The notes: generated by a model from the sequence alone, not told the origin. Positions 43,950-56,418 are shown, counted from the stretch's first letter. The stretch is 64,000 nucleotides of DNA from Thalassia testudinum (GCA_037157565.1 JAZHRO010000022.1:1860001-1924000); one strand, 5' to 3'. Translations and numbers: made by a program.

Positions 43950-45322
43950 TGACGTGTGTTTGTGCGTGTGTGTTAAGGAGTGTTGTTATAGTCGCACTTG
44001 CAACGTCGGTTTTAAAATAATTAAACGGAGGTGAGTCCGAGTGTCGGTCTCAGGGAGGCGTGAAAATCAGATTTTTACTTACCACTTGTCATGGAAAGTG
44101 AGGAGTTTTGCTTGCGAAAGGTGAGGTTTTAAAAAGCGAGAGAGAGAGATAGAGAGAGAAGGTTTAGGGTTAGAAAGCTATTTGTTTTGATCATGCATCT
44201 TGAACAGAAATTGAAATGGCAACTGAACGAAAAATAACTTCATTAAACATGCACTTGTAGTTCATAAATTACAACATTAAATACATGCTTCAACAAAAGT
44301 AATAGAAAGCTTAAAAGAGAGAGAGAGAGAGAAAAAAAAAGTGTGTGGAGAGCGACGAGGCATCCACAGCAGTGGAGGAGGCTCCGTCGGCGGCTCGTCG
44401 TCTCCGGCGATTACAAGAGTGCCTAGAGCTAGCTAAGAGAGGGGTGGAGTAGTTGCAAGGGGGAGTGAATGCCTTGAATGGTGGTTGGAGGGGGTTTAAA
44501 TAGAGTTAAGGGCTTCCTAAAAGAAGGGCTTTAGCGACATCCAGAGCGTTGCTAAAACCTCTTCCAAAAGCGTCGGTGAAGCCCTCCCGCCGTTGGTCAG
44601 CCGCCCGCCTCGTTCCTTCTCCTTGCACGATCCGTGGCTGCTGAACGAGAGTCGTTCGATCAAAGATCGGACGGCTGAGAGTCCTCCTCGCCTGCGCTGG
44701 GATCGTGCCTCGGGCGTGCATGTGCGCGCGCATCTCCGCCCGACGTGCGCGCGCGCGTGGATGCCCGTGAGCTGCGGTCGCGCCGCGTGGCAGGATCCCG
44801 GCCGCTCGCTGCTGATCGGGCGGCCCAATTTCTCCGCACCCGTCGCCCGTCTTCAAATCCTACTCTGTGCGTCTCGAACCCGCGTCGCGTGGGTGCGGGC
44901 GTGCGCGCTCACCGTTGCGCCATGCCCGCGCTTTGTCGCAGCGACCGTGGGCGGGCGCGCGAATCTCGACTGGCTGAAGGTGCGGCGAGCGCGGGGGCGG
45001 GGCTGATGTGGTGCAATTTGGGCCGTTGATCTCCAGATCAACGGTCAAAACTTCTTGGGCCCATTGTAGGAGCTTCGGATGTCAGATTTGGCCGATCTTG
45101 AGTTCGTTGGACTCCGTTCGTCATTCTGAATCTATCCGTGCGGTCCGATTGCTCATCTGAGGCCTGCTTTGACAAATGCTTACACAAATGGCCATTAATG
45201 TAGTTTATAAGCAATCTTGATACATGATGCATGCAATGCTCCTATTCTACTTATGTTGTGCCTTTTATTCTAAAGATGGGCCATATTCAACATAATTATC
45301 ACCCCCTTGTGTAGTGTTATCA
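43950..45322 (-). repeat. 3' LTR of the Athila-like element
   Basis: Minus strand TGATAACACTACAC...CACACGTCA. It contains a TATA-like TATTTAAACC near 44494-44505, a GA microsatellite near 44306-44330 and the box TCGGTCTCAGGGAGGCG near 44046 (plus strand). Confidence 0.95.
44871..44922 (-). other. tRNA-like A-box/B-box module, Athila 3' LTR
   Basis: On the minus strand TGGCGCAACGG (44922-44912), a D-arm-like GCGC/GCGC pair, then GGGTTCGAGAC (44881-44871), 41 nt start to start. The best B-box matches in the window are this and its partner at 54427-54417. Confidence 0.6.
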
Positions 45323-46640
45323 TACCCCCATGCTTACTCCTTGCTAGTCCCTAGCAAGGTTTATTCTAGTCTTTATTTCCTTGCAGAATTCAAGAAGTAA
45401 TTGCTTAAGCACTTCGTTACTTGTCAATAAGAGGAAATATACACAGATCTTAATCTACAAAGATTAAGCAGCGCCCAGGTGTTTGCCAAAATACGAATCG
45501 CCTGAATCCTTGCTTTAATGTATATATAACTATACATATGTATACATATATATATTTTTTAGAATTTTTTTCGGAATTCAGTGTGGGTTGGTAACTTTTT
45601 ACGGCTACCCAACCCACCCGAAACTCGGTCAAAACCCTAAGTGCTAAGCATCTTGGTGTGAATGTTGTGATAGACTCACCTAACGGTAATTAAGACAGAC
45701 TTCGAGTTTCTATGCCTCTAGGTGACTGGAAAAGAAAATAAATTTTTGCCTGAAGGTGTATTTGTTCGATTGGTAGCTTTCTCCCTATGTTTGTTTTAAT
45801 TGGGGTCAACACAAGGATTTTTCCGGTGTATATCTCCCCGGCTTGTACTACTTCCCCGCTTCTTCCTTAGGTGTTTTGGTCTTTTCTGTGCAATTATTGA
45901 GCTGGGCTCTGGACAACTGACCAATGGGCTGTTACCCACGATCACTTACTAGCCATACTTGTGCGGTGAAGTATGGTTTATTTTCTTTTCTTCTTCCTTT
46001 TTTTTTTTCGTAGGTGGCTTCCCTGATCTCAAATGTACCTAGAGGCAAAGAAAAAGAAATGGCCTATGGCTGGGATCTGGACAACCTGCCAATGGGCTGT
46101 TACCCACGACAGCTTGCCAGCCATACCACCCTAGAGAGTTCATTAGCTACCCAATTTCTGTCAAAATCTCCGAGAAGTGAGTTTGTGCAAAAATGTGTGC
46201 AGATGCTTAGACTCAAAGTTTTCCTGAGTTAGAGGGTGAGTTGATAAGTCGTATACTTATTACCTTATTTAGTAGGTGGATTAGAATAGCTTAAGGTTGC
46301 AAGGATTCATTGCTAAATCCATATTTTAATGGACACCAGGGCTGGTTAAGCCTGAAGGCCTGAAAAGTCTAAGTGTTTAAGTTCTTTCTGTATTATTTCC
46401 CACTATTGACAAGTTTCCAATGCCTAAGTTTTCTTCCTAAATTCAATTTTTTTATTTTAATTAATTTATTCATTCAGACTGATTAATTGAGCTCAGGATT
46501 ATGCAATTTATCACCCCCCCATGCTTAAGTTGGACAATGTCCTCATTGGCAGATTCATGGATGCAGAAGGGTTCAAAAAGATAGTACCTGAGTGACGTAA
46601 ACTACCAGATCAATCTGAATCCTCTGGGTTGCCTCCCAGG
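45323..46640 (-). other. 3' non-coding region and polypurine tract of the Athila-like element
   Basis: The polypurine tract AAGCATGGGGGTA abuts the LTR (45335-45323). The doublet of ~55-bp blocks lies at about 46130-46068 and 45960-45902 on the minus strand (GGCTGGCAAGCTGTCGTGGG, then GTAACAGCCCATTGG). A 'gtgtatatctccccggcttg' region (about 45826) also matches both non-autonomous elements. No env-like frame is seen. Confidence 0.85.
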
Positions 46641-46681
46641 AAGCGCTGAGTTTAACGCCTCCAGCTGGGCGGTGCTCGGTG

Positions 46682-49500
46682 TTAGCCCTCAACTAGGGTG
46701 ACACTTTCCTTGAGGGGTACCTGGGCCAGGAAATGCTTCAATCTTTGACCATTAACTGTAAAAGTGTGCCCAATGTTAAGATCAACGATTTCAACCGCCC
46801 CATTAGAATAGGGCTTAACCACCCGAAATAGTCTTATCCATTTGGACCTGAGTTTCCTTGGGAAGAGGTTTAGGCGTGCATCAAACAACCAAACTTGCTG
46901 GTCAGGCTCAAAGGTTTTTCTATGAATGAGTCGGTTGTGGACGGCTTTCATTTTCTCCTTATACAGTCGACTATTGTCAAAGGCATCTCGATGAATTTCT
47001 TCGAGCTCAGATAATTGAAGCGTCCTCTGCGCACCGGCTAACTGGAGATCCATGTTACATTACTTGACAGCCCAGTAAGCCCGGTGTTCCAATTCGACAG
47101 GAAGATGGCAGGCCTTGCCGAAGACCAGGCGATAAGGCAACATGCCTATCGGGGTCTTGAAAGCGGTCCTGTATGCCCATAGGGCATCATCAAGTCGTGT
47201 GGACCAGTCTTTCCTGTGAGGTCTCACAGTCTTCTGTAAAATGTTCTTGATTTGTCTATTTGAGACCTCAGTCTGCCCATTTGTTTGTGGATGATACGGG
47301 GTGGCAATGCGGTGGTTAACCCCATATTTTCTAAGTAGGGCACGGAATTGGGAATGGATAAAATGGCTTCCACCATCACTGATCATGGCCTTGGGTATTC
47401 CAAACCGGGAAAAGATGTTCTTCTTCACAAAATCCATGATAGTCTTGTGATCGCATCATCGGGTGGCGACGGCTTCAATCCATTTGGAAACATAGTCTAC
47501 TGAGACCAGGATGTACTCGAAGCCGTTGGATGGTGGAAAGGGGCCCATAAAATCGATACCCCAAACGTTGAAGATTTCGACAATCAAAATGGGCTGAAGG
47601 GGAATCATATCTTTCTTGGTCATGGTCCCCAGTGTTTGGCAACGTGAGCAAGTCTTGGCAAAGATGTGTGCATCCTTAAATAGGGACGGCCAGTAAAATC
47701 CAGACTGCAAAACTTTTACAGCTATTTTCTTTCCAGAGAAGTGGCCGCCACACGCTTGGTCATGACAAAAGGAAAGCACGCTCTGAACTTCATCTTCAGG
47801 GATACACCTTCTGATGATCTGATCAGCACAGAGGCGAAACAGCATGGGATCATCCCAGAAATAACGCTTGGCCTCAGCCAAGAACCTGTCCCGTTGCTGT
47901 CTGGACCAGTTGTGCGGAGTTTGTCCTACAACCAAGTAATTGACGTAGTCCGCATACCATGGCAGTTTTTTGTCTTGCACGGCTAGGATGTGTTCATCAG
48001 GGAAGGCATCAGAGAGAGGTAGGGAGGGTCCAATGTGGTCTGGATGAAGTCTCGACAAGTGATCAGCCACCACATTTTCGATCCGGCCTTGTCTCGGATT
48101 TCCAGGTCAAATTCCTGCAAAAGCAGGATCCATCTGATGAGCCTGGGCTTTGCGTCCTTTTTGGCCAACAGGTGTCGGATGGCTGAATGGTCAGTGTAAA
48201 TAGTCACGTGGGATCCCAGCAAGTATGAGCGGAATTTTTCAAGTCCAAAGACTACAGTGAGCAACTCTTTCTCTGTGACAGTATAATTACGTTGGGCCTC
48301 GTCCAACGTTTTGCTCGCGTAGTAGATCACCACGGCCTTCTTGTCTTGCCTTTGTCCCACGACAGCGCCTATGGCAAAATTTGATGCATCACACATAATC
48401 TCAAAGTCCTGGGACCAGTCTGGGGGTTGAAGTACAGGTGAGGTGGAGACTAAGTCCCGAAGGGTGTGGTAAGCTTGGATGCAATCATGAGACGTGGAAT
48501 ATGGCGTCGTTGGCTAGAAGGTCGGTCAAGGGTTTGGAAAGCTTGGAAAAGTCTTTGATGAACCTTCGGTAAAAGCCAACATGTCCTAGGAAGGAGCAAA
48601 TCTGTCGGACCGAACTAGGTGGAGGAAGTTTGGAAATTAAATCAACCTTAGCTCAGTCTACCTCGATGCCCCTATGCGAAACGATGTGACCGAGGAAAAT
48701 TCCTTCTTGAACCATAAAATGGCTCTTTTCCCAACTTAACACCAAGTTAACCTCGATACATCGTTTCAGGATTTTTTCCAAGTTGCTCAAACAATGGTCG
48801 AATGAATTCCCGAACACAGAGAAATCATCCATAAAGACCTCTAAGTATTCACCCACCATTTCTGAAAAAATGGCTAGCATGCAATGCTGGAAGGTCGCAG
48901 GTGCGTTGCATAACCCGAACGGCATTCGACGGAATGCAAACGTGCCATACGGGCAAGTGAATGTGGTCTTTTCCTGATCTTCCGGAGCAATTACGGCTTG
49001 GTTATATCCTGAATATCCATCCAGGAAGCAAAAATACTTCTGCCCTGCCAATCTTTCAAGGATTTGGTCAATGAATGGCGAAGGGAAGTGGTCCTTCTTA
49101 GTAGCTTCATTAAGCTTCCTATAATCAATACACACCCGTCATGCAGTGGTGGTGCGGGTGGGGATGGAGTCGCCATGATCATTGGTGACAACGGTGAGCC
49201 CAGCCTTCTTTGGAACCACTTGAGTGGGGCTCACCCAGGGGCTATTGGAGATAAGGTAGATGATGTCGGCGTCAAGCCACTTGATAATTTCTTTTTTAAC
49301 GACCTCCCTCATGTTTGGGTTTAAATGTCTCTGCATCTGGCGGGAAGGTCGGGCCCCGTCTTCCATGTAAATCTTGTGGGTGCAATAGGTGGGGCTAATT
49401 CCTCTTAAATTCGAAATGGTCCAACCAATGGCGGCCCGATGTTCTGAAAGGGTCGCAGTCAACCTGAGTTCCTGATCCTTGGTTAGATGATAATTAATAA
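46682..49500 (-). pseudogene. Athila-like RT, RNase H and integrase, broken
   Basis: On the minus strand RT has GARPSRQMQRHLNPNMREVV and SPWVSPTQVVPKKAG. A TGA stands in place of Trp just before VCIDYRKLNEATKKDHFP (49135), and VFMDDFSVFGNSFDHC carries the catalytic Asp-Asp (48824-48829). A stop after RGIEVD and a frameshift near 48490 precede RNase H ([30 protein letters not shown]). Another shift near 48080 leads to [14 protein letters not shown]. Integrase has the zinc residues in [14 protein letters not shown] and CSRCQ, and the core triad in [16 protein letters not shown] and [10 protein letters not shown], with a TGA at about 47454. The C-terminal part (47053-46682) includes RKLRSKWIRLFRVVKPYSNG. 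No chromodomain follows, as expected for Athila. Confidence 0.94.
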
Positions 49501-50250
49501 TCACTAGGAAGGTCTGGTCAGGTCCCAAGAAGACATACTTGAGATTCTCGGGCAATGGTTTAAGTTCAGGTGCGGGTGGGACCACAGTCGATGGGAAGGG
49601 AAAGGGCGGGAGTTGATCAACATTGATCTCTTCAAATGGTGTTGTGTGATGGTACTCCGCCTTACAGAGGTCCACGGGTAATGATGGTGACGGGTCAGAA
49701 CAGTTACTACGGGTTTGGTGGTCTGAGACAGAACTGAGGGTGAGGCATTCCTCGATTAAAGTTTCCATGGGATCATTTTCCTCAATGTAATCGCAATCAA
49801 AAGACTTTGTCGCCCGGAAGATATCCAATTGCATTTTCCTGTCCTCGAAGGCGATTTCCATACATCCCGTGTCACAATCAATGTTTGCTTTAGCCGTAGC
49901 TAAGAAAGGTCTGCCTAAGATTATGGGTGCATTCTGTAATTTTTCAGGGACTTCCATGTCGAGCACCAAAAAGTCGATCGGGAAATAGAAGTCCTTGACC
50001 CGTACAATCACGTCCTCGACAGCCCTCTTCGAGGTTTTCACTGATCTATCAGCCAGCTGGATGGTGACAAGGGTTGGTGTCAGCTCCCCAAAACCAAATT
50101 GGTGGTACAGGGTGGTTGGAATTAGGTTGATAGAAGCACCTAGGTCCAGGAGCGCTCTATGAAACGTCATGTCCCTGATATTGCAGGAAATCAGGGGTGC
50201 TCCTAGGTCAGTTCTCTTGAGTGGAAGGTTGCTTGATATTACGGAGCTTG
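49501..50250 (-). pseudogene. Athila-like aspartic protease and linker
   Basis: Minus-strand frame from about 50230 with ISCNIRDMTFHRALLDLGAS. DLGASINLIP is the Athila-type variant of the retroviral protease active site (DxGAS). It is followed by VPEKLQNAPIILGRPFLATA, the flap and ILGRPF motif, and an acidic/proline-rich linker to RT (LPPFPFPSTVVPPAPELKPL). The reading frame is continuous with RT down to the TGA near 49140. A stop at about 50252 separates it from gag. Confidence 0.9.
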
Positions 50251-50251
50251 C

Positions 50252-52293
50252 CTACTCAGAGAGTACAACCTTCCTAGGTGCTTGAGGTCTCGGCTTACGC
50301 TTGGGTGTACAGGCATCCTTTAAAAACTTGGCGTAAGTAGGGATGTGTTTGACGGCTTCTATGAGCGGAATATTAATCTGTACTTGCTTAAAAATTTCCA
50401 ACAGCTCCTCAGTTTCCACAGTATTCTTCTTTTTCTTGATTGTTTCCAAGGCCTCAGGGTAGGGTGTTTGAATGTGGATTGGTTCCATGTCTGGGTCCTT
50501 GGTTGGTGCCTCTTCTGAGTCGGGTATTTCAACAGGTAAAGTCTCGGGGAGAGTCGGCCATTTGGGATCCTGGGTTTTGGTGCCGCTTCTCAAGGTCACC
50601 GCATTCGCAGAGGCATTGGGGCCATGGGGTGATCCTTGAGAAGACGAGGACGAAGAAGCACCAAACCCAGGAGGTGTTTGCGGGGCTAGCTGAACCATGT
50701 GAGCCTGCCCGGGGTTGCTTTGGAACCCTTGTGAATTTGGGCCTCTGTTAATTATGTTTCGCAGGTTCAGTTGTGGTTGAGAAGGTAGGGATCCTTGTTG
50801 TTTACAGTCCAAGAGTTGGCTTAACTGTCCCTTTACCAAGGCCATTTCCTCCTGATGTTTCTGGTTCATGTCAGCCATCATCTTTATTAGGGTATTCATT
50901 TGGTTTTGTGGGGGAGGGGCTGCCCTATTCTGGTTATATTGGGGTCTAACTGGTGGTCCTTGTTGATAGGGGGGCAAGTGTGGCTGCTGGTTTGGCCTGG
51001 GCTGGTTTTGGAATTACGGTGGTTTCTGGTTTGTCCAACCAAAGTTGGGGTGGTTACGCCAGCCGGTGTTGTAAGTGTTGGAGAAAGGGTCAGGTTTCGC
51101 ATATCCTTGGACGGCTTGCACATGTTCTAGGATAGCCGATGTTGATGAAGAGGGAAGGGAGTAATCAAGGGTCGAGGGAGTAAAGGTCCCTCCCTTGAAC
51201 GTGGTCAGGGGTTGTTCCGGGTTCAGTTGGGTGAAGGGCTGGACCAGGTCAACATTATGTGCTCCCTTTGCTAGGGAGAAAGTCTGCAAGGGGTTCCTGG
51301 TCTGATTCAGTAGCTCATCAATCTTTTGTCCACCAATTCCACTCGATCCAACTTTTTGGCAATGATGTCCATGTCAACCATTCCAGAATTTGCTTGCACT
51401 TCATAAATCCTGCCACGGGGTTGACTGGACCTGTTAAACTGGTTCATGGAGGCAATGTTGAGTGAATTCTCACTCATAGACTCAAAGAGCTCAAACGCGC
51501 TCTCCTCGTCTTTGTTTAGGAAGTTTCCCCCGCATGAGGCATCGACGAAGTTCCGTAGGTTGCTATCCAGACCGTGGTAGAAGATCTGGGCCACTTGCCA
51601 CCTTGGAACTTCGTGGTGTGGGCATTTCCTCAAAAGTTCATTAAATCTTTCCCACGCCTCATGAAATTGTTCCCCACCCTGGAGTGTGAAGATAGTGATA
51701 GCTCTTCTGAGGGCATTGGTCTTTCTTATGGGGAAGAATTTCTTTAAAAATACATGCCTCAGTTCTTCCCAGGTGGTGATGGGTCTACCTAGGGTTCTAA
51801 GCCAATGAGAAGCCTTGTCTCTTAATGAGAAAGGGAACATCTTGATTAGAACAATGTCAAGGCTAATGTTCCTAGGTTTCACCGTTCGTGCTATGCGGTC
51901 GAGATCCTCTAGGTGCTGAAAGGGGTCCTCATTTGAGCTTCCATGAAAGTGGCTCTGGATCAGACTTAAGACATTCAGTTTTAGCTCAAAACCATCTCCC
52001 CCCTCGGGGATCCTAAGGTGTGGCTCGACTCTAATAGCAGAAGGGTTATAGAAATCACGGAGGGGTCTTGGCTGGTCTTGAAATGGCGGTAAATCAAGTG
52101 GTGGTTGCCCTGGTATGTCTTGGAACGGTGGTGGTGGTTGTTCTTGTGGGTTCTATAACCATTGTATGGCTTGTATGATGGTATGGATTTGTTGTTGCTG
52201 AAGCCGATGGTTAGCATTGATTTGAGCTTGGATGATGGCCATAGCATCTGGTGGGGGTTGATCCTCAGCCTCTTCTACCCTAGGTTCAGCCAT
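50252..52293 (-). pseudogene. Athila-like gag, broken
   Basis: The likely start is MAEPRVEEAEDQPPPDAMA (ATG at 52293). An upstream in-frame ATG at 52368 (MHERRSLHPELCVLG) is an alternative. An in-frame TAG near 52153 precedes PQEQPPPPFQDIPGQPPLD. The retrotransposon gag core is IKMFPFSLRDKASHWLRTLG, then HEAWERFNELLRKCPHHEVP. A frameshift near 51320 (after ELVDK) moves to KIDELLNQTRNPLQTFSL. A Pro/Gln-rich tail includes QHPNFGWTNQKPP-like and NQMNTLIKMMADMNQKHQEE. The final stretch has a Ser run and HIPTYAKFLKDACTPKRKPR, ending near 50252. No CCHC knuckle is visible, as in many Athila gags. Confidence 0.9.
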
Positions 52294-53474
52294 GTTAACA
52301 GAATTACGTCGCCTAGATTCCTGTCCCAAAACACACAACTCGGGATGCAGTGAGCGCCTCTCGTGCATACACTAGAGAAGAACAGGAGGGGATGCGGAGG
52401 ACGACAGATGCGAGAAATGTGTTTCAATTAAGCACCCAAGCCTAGTCCTTATGGTTTATTCCTTAGGAGACTTAGAAATCTCACAAAGGGTGATTAAGTC
52501 CGTAAGCACTGGACTCCCTTTCCCAAGGCTAATCTGGCTAGGTTGATTACGAGGGGATTGCAAGGAAGGTTCTTCCTTTGGCTTGCACCTCCGGTTCCAT
52601 AGACCCCACAACTGCGGTCATTTGACACTGTCCCGCAGCCTAGTCACCAGATTCTACCAAGGGAATGAAAGTCAAGTGCCTAGCGAACAAAACCTCACCT
52701 TTTGAGACTTAACTCAGTCCTGCCTAGGGCACGTCTACTCAGTTTTAAAGGGCTAGGATAGTGCTTGTGCTTAGGGTGATGTGATGAGGCGCTGATTGGG
52801 GTGGTGCCTCTTAATTTTCCATTTTCAAAGTGTGTACTTTCAGCAAAACATGATTTTCAAGCAAGGATTTGTTAAGGTGTGGTGTCTTTTAGTGTTTCAT
52901 CCTTATTTTAGTACTTTTTAGGGTTGACGTGTCTTAATGTTTTCAACCAAGTTTCAATGGGCACGTCAAGTTCTGCACATAATTCAGTGAAAGTAGATTT
53001 CCTTTTTATTCTGTAGAGGCTCTAAAAACCCTAGTGTACTCATCCTAATGATCATGCAGCTTCTATTAGATGAGTCAGTTTTAGGGTTGAGTGGTGCGGC
53101 CCAGGTCAACTCACGGTGGCTTCGCAAACACCACTCAAGAAAAATAAAAGCACACTCCAAGAATTTATTCAGAATGTTAGAGTGTACATTTTTTGTGGGG
53201 TGATGTGTTAAGGATGTGGGTCAAGCAATTATACACCATGCCAATTTTTTTCAGTTTTTACAATTTTTTTAGCTTTTTCACGCAAGCAAACAATGAGAGA
53301 GGGGTTACTCACTGTCGGTCCTCGTGGCGCCTACTCCCTTGCTACCATCGTGGGATGCGTCGCTTAGCCGTTCATGCGCCGAATTCCTGCAACCGTCAAG
53401 TAAAAAGGAAAATAGGGCATTAGATGATGTGAGAATGAATGTGGAATGGAGGTGATAAAACAAATCCGTTGCCT
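52294..53474 (-). other. 5' leader of the Athila-like element
   Basis: About 1.2 kb non-coding. It contains 'aactgcggtcatttgacact' (about 52610-52629), shared with the leader of non-autonomous copy 2 (55398-55417) and, diverged, with copy 1. An acceptor-like GACGGTTGCAG precedes GAATTCGGCGCATGAACGG (minus strand, near 53390). Confidence 0.65.
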
Positions 53475-53491
53475 CCCCGGCAACGACGCCA
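53475..53491 (-). other. Primer-binding site, tRNA-Asp type, Athila-like element
   Basis: Minus strand TGGCGTCGTTGCCGGGG, five bases inside the 5' LTR. It differs by one base from the canonical Athila primer site. Confidence 0.92.
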
Positions 53492-53496
53492 AAAAC

Positions 53497-54868
53497 TGAT
53501 GTGTGTTTGTGCGTGTGTGTTCAGGAGTGTCGTTATAGTCGCACTTGCAACGTCAGTTTTAAAATAATTAAACGGAGGTGAGTCCTAGTGTCGGTCTCAG
53601 GGAGGCGTGAAAATCGGATTTTTACTTACCACTTGTCACGGAAAGTGCGGAGTTTTGCTTGCGAAAGGTGAGGTTTTGAAAAGCGAGAGAGAGAGATAGA
53701 GAGAGAGAAGGTTTAGGGTTAGAAAGCTCTTTGTTTTGATTATGCAACTTGAACAGAAATTGAAATGGCAACTGAATGGAAAATAACTTCATTAAACATG
53801 CACTTGTAGTTCATAACATACAACATTAAATACATGCTTCAACAAAAGTAATAGAAAGCTTAAAAGAGAGAGAGAGAGAAAGTGTGTGGAGAGCGACGAG
53901 GCAGCCAAGGCGGTGGAGGAGGCTCCGTCGGCGGCTCGTCGTCTCCGGCGATTACAAGAGTGCCTAGAGCTAGCTAAGAGAGGGGTGGAGTAGTTGCAAG
54001 GGAGAGTGAATGCCTTGAATGGTGGTTGGAGGGGGTTTAAGTAGAGTTAAGGGCTTCCTAAAAGAAGAAGGGGATTTAGCGACATCCAAAGCGTCGCTAA
54101 AACCGCTTCCAAAAGCGTCGATGAAGCCCTCCCACCGCTGGTCAGCTGCCCACCTCATTCCTTCTCCTTGCGCGATCCGTGGCTGCTGAACGAGAGCCGT
54201 TAGATCAAAGATCGGACGGCTGAGAGTCTTCCTCGCCTGCGCTGGGATCGCGCCTCGGGCCCGGCGTGCGCACGCGCGTCTCCGCTCGGCGTGCGCGCAC
54301 GCATGGATGCTCGTGAGCTGCGGTAGCGCCGCGTGGCAGGATCCTGGCCACCCGCTGCTGATCAAGCGGCCCAATTTCTCCGCGCCCGTCGCCCGTCTTC
54401 AAATCCCACTCCGTGCGGCTCGAACCCGTGTTGCGTGGGAGCGGGCGTGCGCACTCACCGTTGCGCCACGCCAGCGCTTTGTTGAGGCGACCGCGGGCGG
54501 GAGCGCGAATCTCGGCTAGCTGAAGGGGCAGCGAGCGTGGGGTCGGGGCTGATGTGGCGCAATCTGGGCCGTTGATCTTCATATCAACAGTCAGAACTTC
54601 TTGGGCCCATTGTAGGAGCTTCGGATGTCGGATTTGGCCGATCTTGAGTCTGTTGGACTCCGTTTGTCGTTCTGAATCCATCCGTGCGGTCCGATTTCTC
54701 ATCTGAGGCCTGCTTTGACAAATGCTTATACAAATGGCCATTAATGTAGTTTATAAGCAATCTTGGTACATGATGCATGCAATGCTCCTATTCTACTTAT
54801 GTTGTGCCTTTTATTATAAAGATGGGCCATATTCAACATAATTATCACCCCCTTGTGTAGTGTTATCA
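53497..54868 (-). repeat. 5' LTR of the Athila-like element
   Basis: Minus strand TGATAACACTACACAAGGGG...CACACATCA, 1372 bp, same layout as the 3' LTR. Its TATA-like box has drifted to TACTTAAACC near 54033-54043. Confidence 0.95.
54417..54468 (-). other. tRNA-like A-box/B-box module, Athila 5' LTR
   Basis: TGGCGCAACGG (54468-54458) and GGGTTCGAGCC (54427-54417) on the minus strand, 41 nt start to start. Confidence 0.6.
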
Positions 54869-54873
54869 GTGAC

Positions 54874-55187
54874 CTATATGTAGTGTAATCCTGGGGAGGG
54901 TATGGTTTATAATCATCATATCCTTCTTTATTGTAGATCATATTAGGTTGTCTATATGAGGGTGGTGATCTATATTCGGTGCAGCTTGGAGAAGGATAAA
55001 AATCAAAATCATGGTGTCCAGAGTTAGACCCTGAACATGAAGGTCCAAAATTGTATCCCCAATTCACGTTATCCCAACTAGTAGATGGTTGACTACAGCA
55101 TGGGTTGAGATAATAATCATCATATTGGGAATAAGATGTGTTAGGAGGGCAGGAGTGGAAATGCGTGTAGGATGTGAAAGGATCCAC
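54874..55187 (-). pseudogene. Unfamiliar retroelement ORF, copy 2, N-terminal part
   Basis: The minus-strand start MDPFTSYTHFHSCPPN (55187) is followed by YSQYDDYYLNPCCSQPSTSW, DNVNWGYNFGPSCSGSNSG, NMIYNKEGYDDYKPYP and QDYTTYRS, where the Athila LTR intervenes at 54868. It aligns without gaps of note to the copy 1 N-terminus (MNPSTYYTHSCSFPP; HDDYPDSYCNQSSVSW; WGYSFGPPCL). The sequence is rich in Tyr, Ser, Pro and Asp and poor in Lys/Arg, looks disordered, and has no signal peptide or transmembrane segment. It continues after the insertion at 43944. Confidence 0.75.
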
Positions 55188-56398
55188 GATAAAATGGGAG
55201 GAAAAAGAGAAAAGAAAGGTGCCCTACAGTACAAGCAATCAAACCTATCCTTAGGTGGGGTAGCCTAAAGACCTATAGACTCTTAGAACCCATCTTAAAA
55301 TGAAAGAAACGATTTGGTCTACTTCTTTCCAGTCAATCCAACCAGTTAAAGGGAGGGATCAGGGAGAAGGTTCTTCCCTTGGCTTTCGCCTCAGGTTCCT
55401 TTGATACCCCTCAACTGCGGTCGCTTGACACTACTCCTCTAGTTGGACATCAGATGGACCAATAGAAGTAGATTAATCAAAAATAATCTTGATTTGGGCC
55501 TCGAAGAGTGAGTCCAATCCTTAAGGCCAATGTCTACTATGTTTTAATTAGGCTTAGGTTTTATTGTGCTCTAAAATGTGATGGGTCCTTTAGATAGGTT
55601 ATGCTCTTAAAGATTAGTTTCCATGTGTGTGCATGCACAACCAAGGCTTTCACGCAAGGTTATTTGATGATGTGTCTTTTAGAGTTCAACCTTGTTTAGC
55701 AGCTTTTACGGTTCAACTTTAGGTCTATTCAATCAAGGTTTAGTTGGGACACCAGGTTTTGAGAGTACAAGTGAAGGTATATTCCTTTAAAACTCAAAAG
55801 AAAATGGAGTGCTTGGTTAATTCCTAAGAGTTGAATCCTAAGAGGCAGCTACTCAATGAATCAATTTTGTATTAAGTGGTACGGCTCATACAAGTCAGAC
55901 AAGTAGCCTGATGCACCACTAATTAAGGCACCCAATCAATTTTAGCCTATTCTGATCTCTAATTACTTATTTGTATAGTGCATTGAGGTGTACTAGGTCC
56001 TTAGGTTGGCTCCCCGGTTAAGTGATTGAATCAAACAAGAATGGTCCACTTAGGTGTGTGTGGGTGTATAAGGTGAGCAAATTTAACTAAATGCCATAAT
56101 CAGAATTTTTTTTAATATATACATGGAGGTGAGGTGGGTGGGAGTGACAAAATAACAAGCAATCTACCTTAGGGTTTATAAGAGCACCTAAGTTGATTTT
56201 CGTTTGTGTTATTACATGGTGGAATGAAAACTAGTGGGTGAGAGGTGGGATAAACTTACAAACCCTTCAACTGCACTTTGCTCCAATCTACCACTTTTGC
56301 CCACCTCGAGAGAGTACCTGCAATCACAATAAGAGAGGAGGGAAGTAAGGTAAAAGATAAGTAAGGCGGAAAATATGGGAAATCAAACAGTGTTGCCT
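55188..56398 (-). other. 5' leader of non-autonomous copy 2
   Basis: Homologous to the copy 1 leader: 'ttattgtgattgcaggtact' (minus, about 56330-56311), 'gggtgcctta' segments and the 'aactgcggtcgcttgacact' block at 55398-55417 (plus). Confidence 0.65.
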
Positions 56399-56415
56399 CC
56401 CCAGCAACGACATCA
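56399..56415 (-). other. Primer-binding site of non-autonomous copy 2
   Basis: Minus strand TGATGTCGTTGCTGGGG, three bases after the LTR end, as in copy 1. tRNA-Asp type, with a GC-to-AT change. Confidence 0.8.
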
Positions 56416-56418
56416 AAA

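Larger units (their letters stand above)
43950..54868 (-). mobile_element. Athila-like Ty3-gypsy retrotransposon, nearly complete but decayed
   Basis: It is flanked by a perfect target duplication GTGAC (43945-43949 and 54869-54873) and inserted in the ORF of non-autonomous copy 2, in the same orientation. LTRs are 1373 and 1372 bp. It has a tRNA-Asp primer site, gag, protease (DLGAS), RT (FMDDFSVFG), RNase H and integrase, then about 1.3 kb of 3' non-coding DNA and the polypurine tract AAGCATGGGGGTA. Protease and RT signatures fit the Athila/Tat group, which lacks a chromodomain. I see no env-like ORF. Stops and frameshifts occur throughout. By eye the LTRs differ at about nine positions in the first ~190 bp, so it is not recent. 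Confidence 0.95.

Noticed and set aside
45323..46640. Env-like ORF between integrase and 3' LTR of the Athila-like element
   Set aside because: No long frame; the region matches the 3' non-coding DNA of the non-autonomous elements.
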